From the IMG/VR virus record IMGVR_UViG_3300006810_000111, positions 1 to 41,529 of that record: a stretch of DNA of 41,529 nucleotides. One strand, given 5' to 3'. The position numbers were made by a program, and so were the translations under genes. Below the pieces are notes generated by a model. The model was not told the DNA's origin, made no database searches, and worked only from the letters and a program-made list of their open reading frames with translations. Of the stretch, positions 26,801 to 35,400 are shown piece after piece (within the stretch, counting starts at the first letter, position 1; each line of letters opens with the position of its first letter). The stretch comes from a virus.

Positions 26801-29800
26801 TAAAGGAGCTACAAAAGACTCTCCTTTCTTTTTAGTGGGTAGTACTAAACCTATTCTACCGTCACTGTATTCTTTATCGTTTATAATAAAGTCGTCAACT
26901 CTGTCAGAAGAATTAGTTCTCCATCCACCTACTTTTCTAAAAGCTATGGATAAATCTCTCCAACCAGGCATTAAACTTTTAACTCCTTCCCATTCAGTTT
27001 TACCTGTAGGAGTACCATCTTCTGCAAATACAACATTTAAAAACGGAGTACCTGAAGCTACCTCACTTATAGTAGTTGTAACTTCTCCTCCTGCATCTAT
27101 AATATTTTTTCTTAAACTTCGTATCTCTGCTTTTTGGTAACTCCAGTTATCAAAGCTTCCTTTTTGATCTTTTATTTCTTCTACAACATTACGTGCTTGA
27201 CCTGTAGCTAATTGCGCATCTACCCAATTAGTGTCGTGCACATAACCTATAACTTTTTCTTCACCTTGTACGGTAGCTACAATTTCTATAGGTATTTCGT
27301 TTGCATTTATTTCTGCAGGTATTGCTCCGATAGCCTCTTGCACAAAGTCAGAGTATTGCCAAGTAATTTCTTTAGGCATACCTAAATTATCATACACATA
27401 CCTAACACCTTTAGAGCCTGGTTTAACTGTACGTAAAGTTATAGGAGCACCTTTTTGTAAAAAGTTTGGAGACTCTACTTCAGGAACTAATGTTTTAGTT
27501 TTATCTTTAGAGGCTGTTTGTCTTACAAATATTTCTCCACTAGGAGTGTTAATTAATTTAGATACATAGTCTACAGCTAGATATGCCATTGCATTAGCCC
27601 CATCTATTATCTGTTTAGTTCTAATACCTATTCTAGTTTTAGGATTGTTAGGTACAGAATCTTTAGTTTCTTTTGTAAGCTGTTTTTTATCTTGCTCTTC
27701 TGTTAATCCACTTTGAGCCTCATAAGGTATAGAACCGTCTTCATTCTTTTGGTAATTAAAGTTTTTAACTTGTCTATCGCCTTCAGAGTTTTCTCCTATC
27801 GTTTTGTCGTTTACAGCTGCAGATGCTACTTCAGCAGTATTAGAGTTCTCCTCTACTTTATTCTTTTTAGCTGTTTCTTTGTTAGTTTTTTTATTTTGTA
27901 TAGATTCCTGCAGTGCAGCCTCTTGCTCTGGAGATAACTGGCCTTCAAGCATAGCTTGGTACGCCTCCATAGATTCTATATCTCCTTGGCTAATAACTTT
28001 ATTTAATTGCTCATCTACATTAGGTGCTTCTCCTTCTAGTTTAATTTCTTCAGGAGCTTGCTCACCACTTTTTAATATATCATCTAAATTAACTTGAGCT
28101 TCTTCTTTTGCTTGTATATTTTTAGATGTACTATCTTCTCCTTCTACTTTATTAGAAGTAGCTTTTTGTTTTTTAGCTTCAACTTTCTTTTTAATATTTG
28201 CAGCTTTTTCCTCTGCTTTTTGCTTTTTACGATTAGATTTCTGAGCTTTTTCTACTTTTTTAGCTCTTTTTGTTATGTTATTTGCTTCTTTCTTAAGCTT
28301 AGAAGGGTTGTTTTTAAATTCTGTATACCTATCAACTTCTTTAGCGTATCTAGAGTTTGCATCTATTACATTGTACTCTGCTAAAGTTTTTTGGTACAAA
28401 GGATTGCCAGGTTTAAATCCTTCGTCTATAATAGTGTTTAACTGCTCTTGAGTTGCAGACTCAGGTAAATTATCTATTACTTTATCTCTTTGTTTAACAG
28501 CTGCATCTCTCTTAGACTGAATGTCTTCTATTCTAGCCTTAATGTCTGCACCGTTCTCTCCTTTATCTAAAGTACGATCTTTATTATTCTTAATGTCTTT
28601 AGATAACTCGTTGTACTCTTCTGTAAGTTTATCTATAGCAACATTATAAGCTTCTACTTTAGTGCTTAATTCTATAGCTTCATTAAGTTCTGCAGGAGAT
28701 CCTTTAGCATTTAAATACTTACTAACTTCTACGCCAGCCTCCGAAAGAGATGTATTAGCTTGCTCTACCTCATCGTTTAATAAGTTTTGTACATACTTAC
28801 TTCTTGTAAGTATTTCTGCTCTAACAGGGTCATTAAATAAGTATATGTTAGCGTTATACTCTTGCTCATATTCTAGAGCTTTATCTATAGCGCGTTGTGC
28901 TTTCTCTTTATAGTCAGCATCCATACCTCTTTTATCTGCATCTTCTGCAGACATATTCTTTACATCTTCAAAATTCTTAATCATACTTTCGTATGTACCT
29001 TTTTGAGCATTGGCTCTAAAAGTTTCAAAGAGAGCTACTTCATTTAAATCATTGTATTTTTTTGTATCGTTAGCAAAAGCAGCGTTAGCTTTCTCTTGTT
29101 CAAGCTTTACACGTCTTGCTTTACCGTCAGTAAAAGCTAAAGAATATGCACTAAACATACCACCCCCAATAAGACCTGATAAACCTTCAGTTACACCTTC
29201 ATAAGACATAGCATGTTCAGCCCATCGATCTACTCCTGTAGAGTAATCGTTTTCATAGTATCCTTTTTCTATACCCACTTGTCTAGCTCCTTCTTTTTCT
29301 AAGTACCCAGTCCAAACTTCTTCACTGTATTCTTGTAGAGGTTCTAGCGTTCCTATTGCAGCTCTTTGTGCTGTTTTTTTAGCACCTGATGATGCTATTC
29401 CAGATAACGCTCTTGTAGTAGAAGGGCTTCTGAATAACATATAGTTAGTAGGGATTTCAAATAACAAATTCCATCTACCTTGTGTAACTACATTAGCAGC
29501 GTCGGCCCCTGCTTTTATTCTAGCTCTTTTATCTATTTCTTCGTCACTTGCATCTGGGTCTAAGTTTCTAAATATCTTAACGTACTCTGCTTTATTCTCT
29601 GCAAATACATTTCCTGCAGAGTGCATGTGTTCATAATAATTTTGTGTAATACCCGTGAATGCAGCGGAAGTTCCTCTACTAATTCTTTCTATATTTTTAC
29701 CTTGATTTGCAAGTTGCGCTGCAGTTTTAGTTGCATTAAGTGATTGCGCTGTCCTACTTAAAGCAAAGCTAGTTGCAGACCCTAATAGTCTACCAGCTAT

Positions 29801-30340
29801 CATACCGTAAGGGTAGTAACCTAAAGATCTTATCACTTGATCTCCATTATTGACCCACCATCCTGAACTCAAAGGAGTTGGTTCGTCTTCTATATCTCCT
29901 TTGTATACTGGTAAAGCTGCATCTATATCTTCTTCAATACTTTTAAGATAATCATTAAAATTATTTCTAAAATCTTCTTCACCTTCCTGAATGTCTCCAA
30001 TAACATAATTAGATACATAATCTACACCATACCCAATAGGCTCTAAGAATGCAGGTACAGTCTTAGCTAAACCTCTAGCAAAAACATTAAATCCTCGATC
30101 AAAACCTGATTGGCTTTGTCCAAGGAGTCTATCCATGTCTGCGTATAAACTTGGTGAAAGGCCTTCATCTTTAAAAGAATTCAGCTGATCTTGACTAAAA
30201 GTGTAAGGAATTTCAGGTAATTGATCTTGACTTTCTATTCTTAATTTTAATAAACCTCTTTCTAACGGGCCCATTTCACTAAATTGTCGGTTGTAGCTCT
30301 CGGCTATATTTCTTTTTCCCGACTTCTTGGGTTGTATCAT
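20837..30340 (-). CDS. Giant virion RNA polymerase, part 1: N-terminal internal-protein region, NADAR cassette region, polymerase N-terminal half
   Basis: A 3167-residue ORF ending at TGA 20837-20839, inside the polymerase catalytic barrel. Residues 1-600 are helical with hydrophobic stretches, like crAss-like internal proteins. About 690-880 is a Lys/Glu-rich flexible region. About 930-1390 contains beta-rich modules (IGYVHDTNWVDAQ). About 1390-1900 is a cassette region with four repeated linkers (KKESxKPNQVS-like), separating two unknown domains and a NADAR domain (about 1685-1845: YAGTNENTELSNFA, TPEGAFQATK, KLLATGNATL, WGKLFPKILMEIRKDL). The C-terminal about 300 residues (LFRDGLGIQQE, PGITFVQSSSAGF) resemble the polymerase region preceding GYRIP in crAss-like phages. 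NADAR proteins hydrolyse ADP-ribose conjugates, including ADP-ribosylated guanine in DNA. Confidence 0.75.
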   Translation of the reverse strand: MIQPKKSGKRNIAESYNRQFSEMGPLERGLLKLRIESQDQLPEIPYTFSQDQLNSFKDEGLSPSLYADMDRLLGQSQSGFDRGFNVFARGLAKTVPAFLEPIGYGVDYVSNYVIGDIQEGEEDFRNNFNDYLKSIEEDIDAALPVYKGDIEDEPTPLSSGWWVNNGDQVIRSLGYYPYGMIAGRLLGSATSFALSRTAQSLNATKTAAQLANQGKNIERISRGTSAAFTGITQNYYEHMHSAGNVFAENKAEYVKIFRNLDPDASDEEIDKRARIKAGADAANVVTQGRWNLLFEIPTNYMLFRSPSTTRALSGIASSGAKKTAQRAAIGTLEPLQEYSEEVWTGYLEKEGARQVGIEKGYYENDYSTGVDRWAEHAMSYEGVTEGLSGLIGGGMFSAYSLAFTDGKARRVKLEQEKANAAFANDTKKYNDLNEVALFETFRANAQKGTYESMIKNFEDVKNMSAEDADKRGMDADYKEKAQRAIDKALEYEQEYNANIYLFNDPVRAEILTRSKYVQNLLNDEVEQANTSLSEAGVEVSKYLNAKGSPAELNEAIELSTKVEAYNVAIDKLTEEYNELSKDIKNNKDRTLDKGENGADIKARIEDIQSKRDAAVKQRDKVIDNLPESATQEQLNTIIDEGFKPGNPLYQKTLAEYNVIDANSRYAKEVDRYTEFKNNPSKLKKEANNITKRAKKVEKAQKSNRKKQKAEEKAANIKKKVEAKKQKATSNKVEGEDSTSKNIQAKEEAQVNLDDILKSGEQAPEEIKLEGEAPNVDEQLNKVISQGDIESMEAYQAMLEGQLSPEQEAALQESIQNKKTNKETAKKNKVEENSNTAEVASAAVNDKTIGENSEGDRQVKNFNYQKNEDGSIPYEAQSGLTEEQDKKQLTKETKDSVPNNPKTRIGIRTKQIIDGANAMAYLAVDYVSKLINTPSGEIFVRQTASKDKTKTLVPEVESPNFLQKGAPITLRTVKPGSKGVRYVYDNLGMPKEITWQYSDFVQEAIGAIPAEINANEIPIEIVATVQGEEKVIGYVHDTNWVDAQLATGQARNVVEEIKDQKGSFDNWSYQKAEIRSLRKNIIDAGGEVTTTISEVASGTPFLNVVFAEDGTPTGKTEWEGVKSLMPGWRDLSIAFRKVGGWRTNSSDRVDDFIINDKEYSDGRIGLVLPTKKKGESFVAPLWTKPLNTSQINTIMYAATALENPATAKSISDALGFDFSKKNASALYTFVNRIAYTNSFEFDPKKPNETVYFDVNPKNNAIMIATEGNRVIYTNKPDSIPANLDITKSKVLPIQGNEAAVRKILQTVLPSLNINKANVNESYTDIAIAEDGTVTPKKYESYNEYAFELVQTNINGTNSFTDANGQQEYVYINQPVIQFSKDFKSASKPKPVAKKESVKPNQVSSTSGLTMPFDLNTEGQKTMESFLNQKIKKFNISPGKNLQIQLDNIYNKDLGILLTGGPNTEINDFNSAAFRANWIMFDSQLPGHQKILDTFTKEVEEKEKLPLKDLIAKYPELVTALNYVFKDISPRLKQEGVVPSKKESPKPNQVSISSEKAEIERLKQEIEEIENMPVSDKPNITGPGERGYPGSLQDEIYIKQINAKKKRIKELSNPEFKKKENFAKEQGFTDWKHVINSLNKREGKSSGTLRTVDRFLKLTEADILQLASQSESVKAAKALSKKESISSNQVINIYAGTNENTELSNFAERKIRIEGGSVRGVYDASFRTPEGAFQATKIEYTTPGLYTTIEPFSKLNEKGKKLVKKLQNATGAEAKRLGKQIEGLNTANWDERSEGVMEDILFWSFEQNPDAEQKLLATGNATLTHTQDKSKWGKLFPKILMEIRKDLQDIQAYHKELLEKDPAELKEYEKSIVKGLRKEYGLREKDSKESNQLDPNTLFQDLIDDADYDLSFSLVPQEGAAQPEIPFEAAEEELKVDNKISSRLEPLFIDFANIDFNRQKEILNFTTYHVTKDFLADENISVDKALENAKNVFVKVKNLPNFDTLPEIMRRDISIIIDKWDKVSELTKEQLKSTMNIKEGSRGNKKDLEKNNFNDEARWQSNPKKKASERIKIKMSQIVKRNRDGSLKLNYLKLPTFYTFDEVWGNIKGILSESLPNIDSMLQQLNDKSDTNPMYREIAKYINSKLTEQEKSEFVSEFANAYISQRVTMFSKDKNGNFKAEIIDSAANKESNVIKDRWLTEQFSNPNLVKFSEDGEAYIDSDYVASVEKNYREQYDKISKDSKYKSILEKNSSDEMADLVHSTLTSLSITVPPEAIKYMATPVQGTNRTIGDEVLDQAWGFAVDPKSRLGLMGLIFSAYKNNAPKKEDVKYDPEVQDNAKPLFKNNPLKGGNFQGIILKLAEVTAKFGDPIYSISYRDGEGKTVYPYNGTTSMHVLLKLYENYDNDDIAKSLVDGMMSTHMGSVSRLLPKIIKNKNVLKVLYADALKDKFGNENSASKRKHQGILQQDLNSCWLFQNSNKKKALFFGVTKADRGISELIEHDKINFKDQVIVENGVATKILKTAEDYLYSYAMGEIKRIYSTQSKIQSDPEYLQKTKYREGSQYFHFFSFLNKHELDKTFEEQEVNQVYPSEGIDGIPMLDITNSEPVLRRAINLWATNIINESVEQWNELGIVEESKTKLDSGYMDSLGKERSVEDKAVVAAGDLELNYIISNIEQQILFGGDLAEAYNGKGSTAAAKIASGRTNYQKRLIGSDAPKTQGNYTKREYSAVTFNDRLSFSENYKYYDKLFGGNSPYGSPTNKSIESTDALELTTVQEHIDMLEYFGQISTEMHTSISKKIDNAIKDKNNSTNYYELTEQEMAFALKPVKPQYDFMHPDPSTGRLSRVYRKSMSLPMLPDMTSDMQLDNIRIAMENTGVQRTGHATSDKLSPFSRMNAYDSDGNVLSVEKLMEGMKSSKFTLFRDGLGIQQEKNVKDSQLIKVSTQKLKVMFTGLLEEEFTIDEETKTGEEARARKQEIISQIYKIKHDKFLKKYGNIVENADTETLAVQGSEIQLSKLVEALKEEAKARNWSINDVFSLDLKEDGSGTIVPLPFIQSRKMLEGLMLSIVNKITDIKMPGITFVQSSSAGFKATGAWSELKGNMRNQLITTTSFDESKGLQGPRWDAEKNEVIPGQVMVKFFYKDEDGNELDIQAKDSKDNYIFLFEKNG
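24666..24701 (-). repeat. Domain-linker repeat, copy 4 (most diverged)
   Basis: A 36-nt copy of the linker repeat, encoding EKDSKESNQL after the NADAR domain. The shared TGATTTG and AGAATCTTTTTC cores are recognisable. It lies 609 nt (203 codons) from copy 3, in the same reading phase. Confidence 0.6.
25275..25310 (-). repeat. Domain-linker repeat, copy 3
   Basis: Encodes KKESISSNQV directly before the NADAR domain. About 28 of 36 nt match copy 2, including ACCTGATTTG and AGATTCTTTTTTACTT. Spacing to copy 2 is 420 nt (140 codons), in phase. Confidence 0.75.
25695..25730 (-). repeat. Domain-linker repeat, copy 2
   Basis: Encodes KKESPKPNQVS between the two unknown cassette domains. 31 of 36 nt match copy 1. 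Spacing to copy 1 is 441 nt (147 codons), in phase. Confidence 0.8.
26136..26171 (-). repeat. Domain-linker repeat, copy 1
   Basis: Encodes KKESVKPNQVS after the Lys/Pro stretch KSASKPKPVA. It is the first of four in-phase copies that bracket domain cassettes in the giant protein. Confidence 0.8.
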
Positions 30341-30351
30341 ATATAATTATT

Positions 30352-32478
30352 TTATTTTTCCAAAGATACTTTATTTTTTTTATCTTCTAAATATTGTTTT
30401 AACAGTATTTGAGGCAAAGTGCTTATGTATTTTCCTGCTACTGATCTAGTTGGTACATTTTCTACAACATCAAGTTTAACGCCATCTTCTGTTATTACTT
30501 GTACTTCTATACGCAACCCTACAGTTTCTTTTACAATTCTAGCAGAAACATCTGCATTACCTGTAATAGATTCTTCATCTATAGCCGCTTCAATACTGTC
30601 TTCTATTTGAGGTAAAACAGAATGCATACCTGTTATAGGTGCTGCAGCTATTCTTGACACTGGTTCTGCATCTATACCTTTATAATCTAAATACTTTTCG
30701 TCAACACCCTCTTGAATATTAAGCTCTCCTTGAGTAAACATTGATTGGAATTGCTCTTCAGGCATTTTTACTTTATATGATTTTGTATTTACATTATTAT
30801 TTCTACCTTTTTTATGCTCTATATTTAAAGTTCTAAACGTACCTGACGCTTCTGTTTGAGGGTATCTTTGATAACCAGTTATTACTGCGCTACTATCTTC
30901 GTCATATATATTTGCCATTTGCTTAGAATTAAGCCTTTCAATTTTATTACCCTCTAAAATTTGATACACTTCTACAGCTAAATCAGGATTACTTAATATA
31001 GTTTTTGCTGCTATGTTTGTTTTACCTGCTTGCGTATCTGATAGATCTATTATCTGAGCTTGAGGCTCAGTTCTAACCATGTCTTTAATAATCTGTTTAA
31101 ATTGTTTATTTATTTCTTCAGTTTTATCTTCAACATTTTTTTGAACTTCTCTTAACTCATCTCTAAGATTTATTACACCGTCTCTATCTTCTTCCGCTAC
31201 ACCACCTATCCATGCAGAATTTCCAAAAAATACATTTGTTTTTAATTTTTCCATGTCTACTTTACCTTCTTCGTCTGTAAAGTATTCTTTTAAAGGATTA
31301 TCTCCCATAGCTCTTTGAAGACTTTCTTCCATGTCAGGAATTCTACCTCCAAATGCATCAGTAGTTTTCGCAACAGCAGCATCAACTGCAGATGTAAGGA
31401 TAGAAGCATCTATATTACTTATTTCGTTTGCATCTCTCATTTTTGTTATTTCTTCTACTAATGTAGTAGGGTCGGTTACATTTTCTACTAAATTATCTAA
31501 CATAGCTAATCCTTTATTTTCTATAGGTAATCCTATGCCTCTTCTTAAACTTAAATCTTTTCCAGACTCTTCATCTTTATCTGAGTCGCTTGAAGATGAG
31601 GGAGTGTTGTAGATTTGCCCCATAGATATGTCATTTCTAAAGAAAGTATTTGCTAAAGGGTTTACTATCTTTTGCATGTATACATCAGAATCTATTCCCA
31701 TAGCTTCAGCCATATCTTGTATAGAAGATCCATACGCGTTAGTTGCGTACTTAAACAAACTTTTTTGTATTTCTTTAGGAGTTCTTTGAGTTTGCGTTAC
31801 TTGTTGTTTTTTTATACTATAACCTTCTATAGGGTTTTCTAAATACTGTTCTATTACTTCAGGGTTAGTATAACTCTTTCCAGTAGCTTCTTCAACTAAA
31901 ACATCAATTTCTCTTTCTTGTTTAGGAGCTGTACTGTATAAGTTTTTAGCGTGCGCTGCTAAATCTTTTTGTATATCTTGAGCAGTAACTTCAGAAAAAG
32001 GTTGCCCTCTAAACACACCCTGATCAGCTCCTTGGTAATTGTTAAGAGCTTTGTTTATATAAAAGTTTTTCATTGGCTGGTCTATACTAGCATCCATGAC
32101 CTGAGTATAATACTCATCAAAATTTTTTTTACTTTGTATAGCTCTAGAGTAGGTAGGGTTTTTAGCAACTTGTCTAAATTCAGAATTAAGAAATCCAGTT
32201 AACTTGCCTAAGTCTCCTCCTACAGATTCTATTTGTTTAGATAAATTATCATTAAAATCCTCTTCACTTCTTTGTAGAAGATCTCGATCTTTTTGCAACA
32301 CTGGTTGATTGTATAAACTATCAATAGTGTCTATAGTTTCTTGCCCTTTATCGTAAGAAGCTTGACGCATTAAATTACCTGCCATCATCTCTTTGTAAGG
32401 CAGCCCAACATACTGTTGTTCCACGTCTTTCATTCTACCAAGAGCTCCTCTTAAACCTTTTCCGTATTTTATAGCCAT
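30352..32478 (-). CDS. Internal virion protein, 708 aa (crAss-like cargo/ejection region)
   Basis: A largely helical protein of 708 residues between the 1533-aa cargo protein and the giant polymerase. The N terminus (YGKGLRGALGRMKDVEQQYVGLPYKEM...SYDKGQETIDTIDSLYNQPVLQKDRDLL) has the form seen in internal proteins of crAss-like phages, where this gene position encodes virion components. The middle has a Ser/Asp-rich flexible stretch (NTPSSSSDSDKDEESGKD) and the C-terminal third is more beta-rich. No enzymatic motif was found. The gene starts 3 nt after the TAA of the upstream gene. Assignment rests on position and general resemblance rather than a defined domain. Confidence 0.6.
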   Translation of the reverse strand: MAIKYGKGLRGALGRMKDVEQQYVGLPYKEMMAGNLMRQASYDKGQETIDTIDSLYNQPVLQKDRDLLQRSEEDFNDNLSKQIESVGGDLGKLTGFLNSEFRQVAKNPTYSRAIQSKKNFDEYYTQVMDASIDQPMKNFYINKALNNYQGADQGVFRGQPFSEVTAQDIQKDLAAHAKNLYSTAPKQEREIDVLVEEATGKSYTNPEVIEQYLENPIEGYSIKKQQVTQTQRTPKEIQKSLFKYATNAYGSSIQDMAEAMGIDSDVYMQKIVNPLANTFFRNDISMGQIYNTPSSSSDSDKDEESGKDLSLRRGIGLPIENKGLAMLDNLVENVTDPTTLVEEITKMRDANEISNIDASILTSAVDAAVAKTTDAFGGRIPDMEESLQRAMGDNPLKEYFTDEEGKVDMEKLKTNVFFGNSAWIGGVAEEDRDGVINLRDELREVQKNVEDKTEEINKQFKQIIKDMVRTEPQAQIIDLSDTQAGKTNIAAKTILSNPDLAVEVYQILEGNKIERLNSKQMANIYDEDSSAVITGYQRYPQTEASGTFRTLNIEHKKGRNNNVNTKSYKVKMPEEQFQSMFTQGELNIQEGVDEKYLDYKGIDAEPVSRIAAAPITGMHSVLPQIEDSIEAAIDEESITGNADVSARIVKETVGLRIEVQVITEDGVKLDVVENVPTRSVAGKYISTLPQILLKQYLEDKKNKVSLEK

Positions 32479-32481
32479 AAT

Positions 32482-35400
32482 TTAACTTCTTTGTCCTTTA
32501 TTTCTTCCTCCTAAAAAATCACCAAACATACCGTACATTTGTGTGCCTATGTTTTTAGATTTTAAATTATCCATATACAGATTAGTACCTGCATTAATTA
32601 TTTGACCTAGCCCTGTAGAGAATGAATTTGCAGGATCGTTTTGCATAGCAAACTCATCTTCCATTACTGTTTTTTGATCATTTCTAGCCATAATACCTTG
32701 ATTAAATGTATCAGTTGCTCTTCTAGACTCTTCTATTTGAGGAGACAATTGATTCATAAACTGCCCCATTTGCGATTGAGCCCCACTATTCATAGCTTGG
32801 TATCCAGCTCTAAGCTGTGAACCTGTTGCTCCAGAGCCTTCTAAACCTGCTCTACCTAAAGCTAAACCTCTTCCTTGTCCTCTTAAATATGTATCCATAA
32901 GGGGTTGAAAATTTCTATAGTCTTGCTTCTCTTCTCTTTCTAACTCTAACGTAGGAGCTGTTCCAAACAATCCTTTAGCCATATTAACAGCTCCAGGTAA
33001 AGCGTTAGCAGCATATAATTGCCAAGGCAATTTAGATTTATCCTCTTTTAATTTAGGTGAACTTACTCCTGATAAATTCATTCCATTACCATATGTAGCG
33101 TTTAACCCCTGAGACTCTCCATATCCTGCAGGAAACAAACTCCCTCCTAAACTAGGTGCATCACCCATTAGTGCAGGATTAGGCTCAAACTCTTCTCCAA
33201 ACTGAGCTGTTCTTGTAGGGTTACCTATATTGTTTTGCTCTTTAAAATCTTCCTGAGCATTAAATAAGTTTTCAAATTCTACCATAGCTAAAGGCTCCAT
33301 TAAATCTGCAGTCTTTCTATCATAAGATTCTCCACCCATTCGCATTTCGGCAATGTCTTCTAAACTTTTACTTCTAGACTTAGCTGCGTCAGCAAAGGTA
33401 TTAAATTTACCAAACTCTTTTGGCACTTTTAAATCCATACTATTGCTAAACACATAAGAAGAGTCTCCACCAAACTGCATAATACCTATACCGCCTTCTG
33501 AATGTTTAGGCCCAGATAATAAATGCATGCCTCCACCTTTATATGATTTCATAGTACCACCGTTGTAAGCTCTGTTTACTTTAACATCACCTACAATAAC
33601 TTCTCCATCTTCAGCTTCGTAATCTACTTCAGGCATAAACTCTCCACCATCTTCTGCAAACGCATTCATTGCTTTGCCTGCACCTCCCATAGGATTAAAT
33701 AACATAGAACCAATCCCTCCAAACATTTGTCCTGCTTGAGCGCTTTGATCGTTAGGGTCTACTCCAATAGCGTTTTGCATCATTCCTCCTACTATAGGCA
33801 CACTACCTGCAACACCAGAAAGAGCTCCTTTTAAAAATCCTCCAAGGCCGTACTCAGGTAACATACCACCGTAAGTTGCTTGAGAATTTTTAAAAGCTTC
33901 ATTTGTAGGAGCACCTTCACTTCCAGGTTTACGCATTTTTTCCCCTCTTCTTCTTTTGGCATGTATATTATCCCATAATCCTGGTCTACCACCTTTTTTA
34001 TATTGTTTCATATTTTTACCTCCGTATCTATTCATTTTAAATGGATTTACATACTGATCTAGTATTACTGATTGCCCTGGCGTTATTCTTTCTCCGTAAA
34101 AAGAATTATGCAAATTTTCTAAATCTTTATTTTGACTTTGAAATCTAGGTTGCTTTAAAGGGTTAAGTTGTAAATTTCTATTGCTAGGTAAAAATTCTTG
34201 TAGCCCTTTAGCAGAAGGGTTAGTGTAAGCTTTTAATAAAATATCATCTAAAGGTTCATAAGATTTATACTTACCTGTTAAAAAATTGTCTAGCTCTTTA
34301 TTTGAATTATTTAGTTTTACTTTACTGTTATCTGCTATTTTCTTTAATTCTTTTATTTGGTATTGTTTAAGTTCTGGGTTTTTTGACAATTTAAGTGCAT
34401 CTTCATATAACGTTTTATTAAAAGATGCTTCATCTAAAGTTTCTCTCATTAAATTAATAGGATCATCAGGATCTAATCCTTGTTTAAGAGCTTTTGAATC
34501 GGGCATTAATTTATATCTATTAGGCCCTATAATATCTCCTGCCTTATCTAATTGATTCATTAAATCTTTTAAATCATCTACTTCTTTTAAAGCAGCTTTT
34601 TCTTTTCCGTAACCAGAAAGCCCAAGATCAACAATTCTTTTAGCGTTTAAATAAGCATCTTGTACTTTATCTCCTATTTGTGCAAGACTTCCATAGTTTT
34701 TATTAGCATACTTCATCATTGCAGGAAAACTTTTTGCTAACTTCAACAATTGTTTAATACTCATACCTGAAGGGTCAGGAGCAATACCTGTATAAGGTTC
34801 AGGCTTAGAAAATCCTACCATTGGAAAGTCGCTTATATCAAATCCTTGATTACGTAATGCTTCCATTTGTGGAGTAACAGTTACTTCTGGTAGCATTTTA
34901 CTTCCTGGTCCACCTTTTTTATATTTTTTCATATCTCCTCCGTATTTAGCCATGTTATAAGATTGATCTTCCATAGCAACTTCATTCATAAATTGTATTG
35001 CATTTTTTCCTATATCTTTAGCAGGAACTCCGTCTACATCTGGAACAAAATCCATCCAATTTTCTCCTTGAAATTCTTTTCTTTTATTATAAGAGTCTTT
35101 AATTTCTCCTTCAAGAGCGGGCATATCTCTATAGCTAGACTGTTGATACCCTTTCATTACATTATTGTAAGCATCCATAAGAATTTTCTCATCTTTTTTG
35201 TATGAACTTCCTGTTTGCTCTTTGTAGCCTGTTTTAATAAAATCAGCTATATTTCTAGCATTTTGTTTTACAGCTTTTTTATATTTTCTTTTACTTAACT
35301 GGTCAGAAACATTTGCCATAGGATTTACTCTACCTACTTCCCCATTACTCTGTCTGTAATTTACATTATACTTATCTAATGTTTCTGCATTTATTCCAGA

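Noticed and set aside
28094-28384. Phe/Cys-rich apparent membrane protein on the + strand
   Set aside because: It is the antisense of the Lys/Glu-rich flexible region of the giant protein; complements of AAA/GAA codons give Phe-rich translations.
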